From Holophagae bacterium (lineage in GTDB: Bacteria > Acidobacteriota > Thermoanaerobaculia > Thermoanaerobaculales > Sulfomarinibacteraceae): a stretch of DNA of 6,416 nt. The notes under the pieces are model-generated. The model saw only the letters and a list, made by a program, of their open reading frames with translations. It was not told the DNA's origin and ran no database searches. Below are positions 5,014 through 6,416 of the stretch, piece by piece. The translations under genes were made by a program, and so were the position numbers. The stretch lies in the NCBI GenBank assembly GCA_030609785.1, contig JAUWTC010000158.1, positions 1 through 6,416 of the forward strand. The letters run 5' to 3'. How positions within the stretch are numbered: the stretch's first letter is position 1; each line of letters begins with the position of its first letter.

Positions 5014-6416
5014 CCCAACGGCAGGGCGGGCGCCGGCGCCACTGCCGGTGGACTTTGCCGGCGCACCCTGCTCCATACAGTTGGCGTTAGCGGTAACCAC
5101 CGCGGAATTTGCCATTGAGTACTGACCGAAACCCTTGTACTTGACCCCCATCCACACCTGATAGTTGTCCGCCGCATTGGTATTGCTCGGCGGCCACATG
5201 AAGAGCATCCAACCGAAGTCGTGGGGGATAGCTAATTCGCCCGCCGAAACCTCCTGGGTGGCCAAGGGGAAAAAGTTTGGTTCGGCGCCGGGGTTGCCGC
5301 TCACCACGTTCTCATCCTCGTCCCATGAGTAATAGGTATAAGCCAGGCAGTCCAGTGCAATCATCGGGGGTTGGCCATCCGTGTACTCCAGGTCCGGACT
5401 GGCGCTTGGCGCCTTCCACGCCCTGATCAAAGTTTCGATCTGGGCCCCCGAGTTGCTCATGTAATTGAATGCCCAACTGGTGGGCAGTGGCTCGCGCAGG
5501 TCGGAAAGGCCGACCGCCGACGAGAAGTGATGGTAGAGGCTCTGAAACTGGCCGCTGGTCGGGTTGCGCACGGGACTCAGTTCCCTCACATCCCCCAGCG
5601 CGCGGTCGGCTTCGATATGCACCGCCGGCGAGGTTTCTGTGAAGTTATTTTGAAAGTCGATCCACAGGATCTCTCCCATCAGAACGTTGTCGGTCATACG
5701 TTGCGCGCCGTTGGTACCATAGTCCGGATTATTGGTCGGACCGTCCTGCCAATAGGTTGCAGCGTCGCTGTCCGGGAATTCCTGATTGCAGGTCCAGACC
5801 ACATCCGCAGTGACATACATCCAGGTGGGGTCTGCGGTCGTACGCGTGTCGAAGCTGGGAATCGGCGAAGGTACATAGGTCCCACCCTCGCAGTCGCCAT
5901 GCAGGCGCGGCTCGGCCTGAGATCGGGTCAACCACATCTGAAACAATGCGAGCACATTCGCGGGAATCGGGGTGGTATACAGGCCGGGATAGGCAGGCGA
6001 TTCCGGTGGGCAGCGTAGACTCAGGCTCGAACTGGCCTCGGGATCCGGCAGGTTCGGGGCGCCGTCCACCGGGCCACGCTCCACAACGTCGCCGCTGATG
6101 ATCAGTCCCCCACTGGTTCCAGTCACTGGCAACGTGCCATAAAAGAGGATGTCACGGATGCCGATCGCCTGCCGGTCGTACCCGGCGAGCACCACGTTGA
6201 AATCCAGGATCGCCATGTGGGTATCGGTCCACAAGGTCAGGTGCACTATTTGGCTCGTGGCCGAAGTGTTGGTGATGTACAAAATGGTATTGATCCCGTG
6301 AACACCATTGTTGTAGTCAAAAACCACAAAGGGAAAGAGCAGCGTGGCTGCGGGCACAACGTCGTGGGAGCAGACCCGAGCCGCCGTTGGTGCACTCCAG
6401 CACACAGCCACTATCA
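5005..6416 (-). CDS. Secreted paralogue of unknown function, N-terminus cut by window edge
   Basis: The frame is open to the right edge of the window, so the 5' end is missing. About 470 residues are visible. The first of them (CWSAPTAARVCSHD) match the end of the signal peptide and mature start of the downstream paralogue (WTAARICSHD), so probably only the start and most of the signal peptide are lost. A GTG at 6411 is in frame but would give an implausibly short, uncharged signal, so I reject it as the start. Shared blocks include PAATLLFPFVV, LPVTGTSGG, GPVDG, YWQDGPTNNP, NVLMG, SPVRNPTSGQ, SDLREPLPT, CLAYTYYSWDED, PLATQEV and ADNYQVWMGVK, spread over the whole length, so homology is certain. 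It lacks the roughly 20-residue insertion before CLAY that the other copy has. After the common NCxE it ends in a short Gly/Ala/Ser-rich tail closing with Arg-Arg, instead of the GFE/WS tail. No named domain is recognised; export and an extracellular beta-rich fold are inferred. Confidence 0.85.
   Translation of the reverse strand, partial: IVAVCWSAPTAARVCSHDVVPAATLLFPFVVFDYNNGVHGINTILYITNTSATSQIVHLTLWTDTHMAILDFNVVLAGYDRQAIGIRDILFYGTLPVTGTSGGLIISGDVVERGPVDGAPNLPDPEASSSLSLRCPPESPAYPGLYTTPIPANVLALFQMWLTRSQAEPRLHGDCEGGTYVPSPIPSFDTRTTADPTWMYVTADVVWTCNQEFPDSDAATYWQDGPTNNPDYGTNGAQRMTDNVLMGEILWIDFQNNFTETSPAVHIEADRALGDVRELSPVRNPTSGQFQSLYHHFSSAVGLSDLREPLPTSWAFNYMSNSGAQIETLIRAWKAPSASPDLEYTDGQPPMIALDCLAYTYYSWDEDENVVSGNPGAEPNFFPLATQEVSAGELAIPHDFGWMLFMWPPSNTNAADNYQVWMGVKYKGFGQYSMANSAVVTANANCMEQGAPAKSTGSGAGARPAVGRR

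Noticed and set aside
5005..5080. A frameshift that hides a GFE/WS tail in the upstream paralogue.
   Set aside because: I read the +1 alternative frame across this stretch and it shows no GFE or WS motif; the tail seems truly replaced. An in-frame loss cannot be excluded.
1..6416. CRISPR array, tRNA, rRNA, integrase or toxin-antitoxin genes.
   Set aside because: No regularly spaced direct repeats, no tRNA-like cloverleaf or rRNA sequence, and no reading frame with such motifs was seen on either strand.

Overview
The window reads as a GC-rich bacterial chromosome segment. Its best taxonomic hint is the pair of secreted proteins on the right half: one ends in a Gly-Phe-Glu-x-Gly / Trp-Ser tail that I associate mainly with secreted proteins of Acidobacteriota (Thermoanaerobaculia/Polarisedimenticolia-type genomes) and some gammaproteobacteria. 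That assignment is from memory and is weak; there is no rRNA, tRNA or marker gene here. No phage, IS transposase, CRISPR array or RNA gene is visible.

Left part (3-3286), metabolic genes. An XdhC/CoxI-family molybdenum-hydroxylase maturation factor (+) faces a Sir2-type NAD-dependent protein deacylase (-) with only 33 bp between their stops. The sirtuin is divergent from a cyclic amidohydrolase (+) of the dihydropyrimidinase/allantoinase/dihydroorotase fold, with about 180 bp between the starts. That gap holds a good sigma70-like promoter for the sirtuin and two degenerate repetitive stretches. XdhC next to a hydantoinase/allantoinase-fold protein suggests purine or N-heterocycle catabolism. 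However, the amidohydrolase has lost most of the metal-binding residues of its family (His-x-Asn instead of His-x-His, His in place of the carboxylated Lys, Gly for the later His, Gly for the Asp). It is therefore probably not a conventional binuclear-metal hydrolase, and it is the most interesting object in the window.

Middle (3287-3430), a convergent intergenic region. It carries a 19-bp perfect inverted repeat preceded by GTAG, of REP (repetitive extragenic palindrome) type, and a second smaller hairpin.

Right part (3431-6416), minus strand. Two tandem, clearly homologous, secreted proteins of unrecognised function, transcribed right to left; the upstream copy runs off the window edge. 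They share a cysteine-containing mature N-terminus and many long identical blocks, but diverge abruptly after a shared Asn-Cys-x-Glu near the C-terminus: one has the GFE/WS tail, the other a short Gly/Ala/Arg-rich tail. The downstream gene has two in-frame starts, each with its own Shine-Dalgarno sequence, the first overlapping the stop of the upstream gene. The pair looks like an operon of exported paralogues, unrelated to the metabolic genes on the left.
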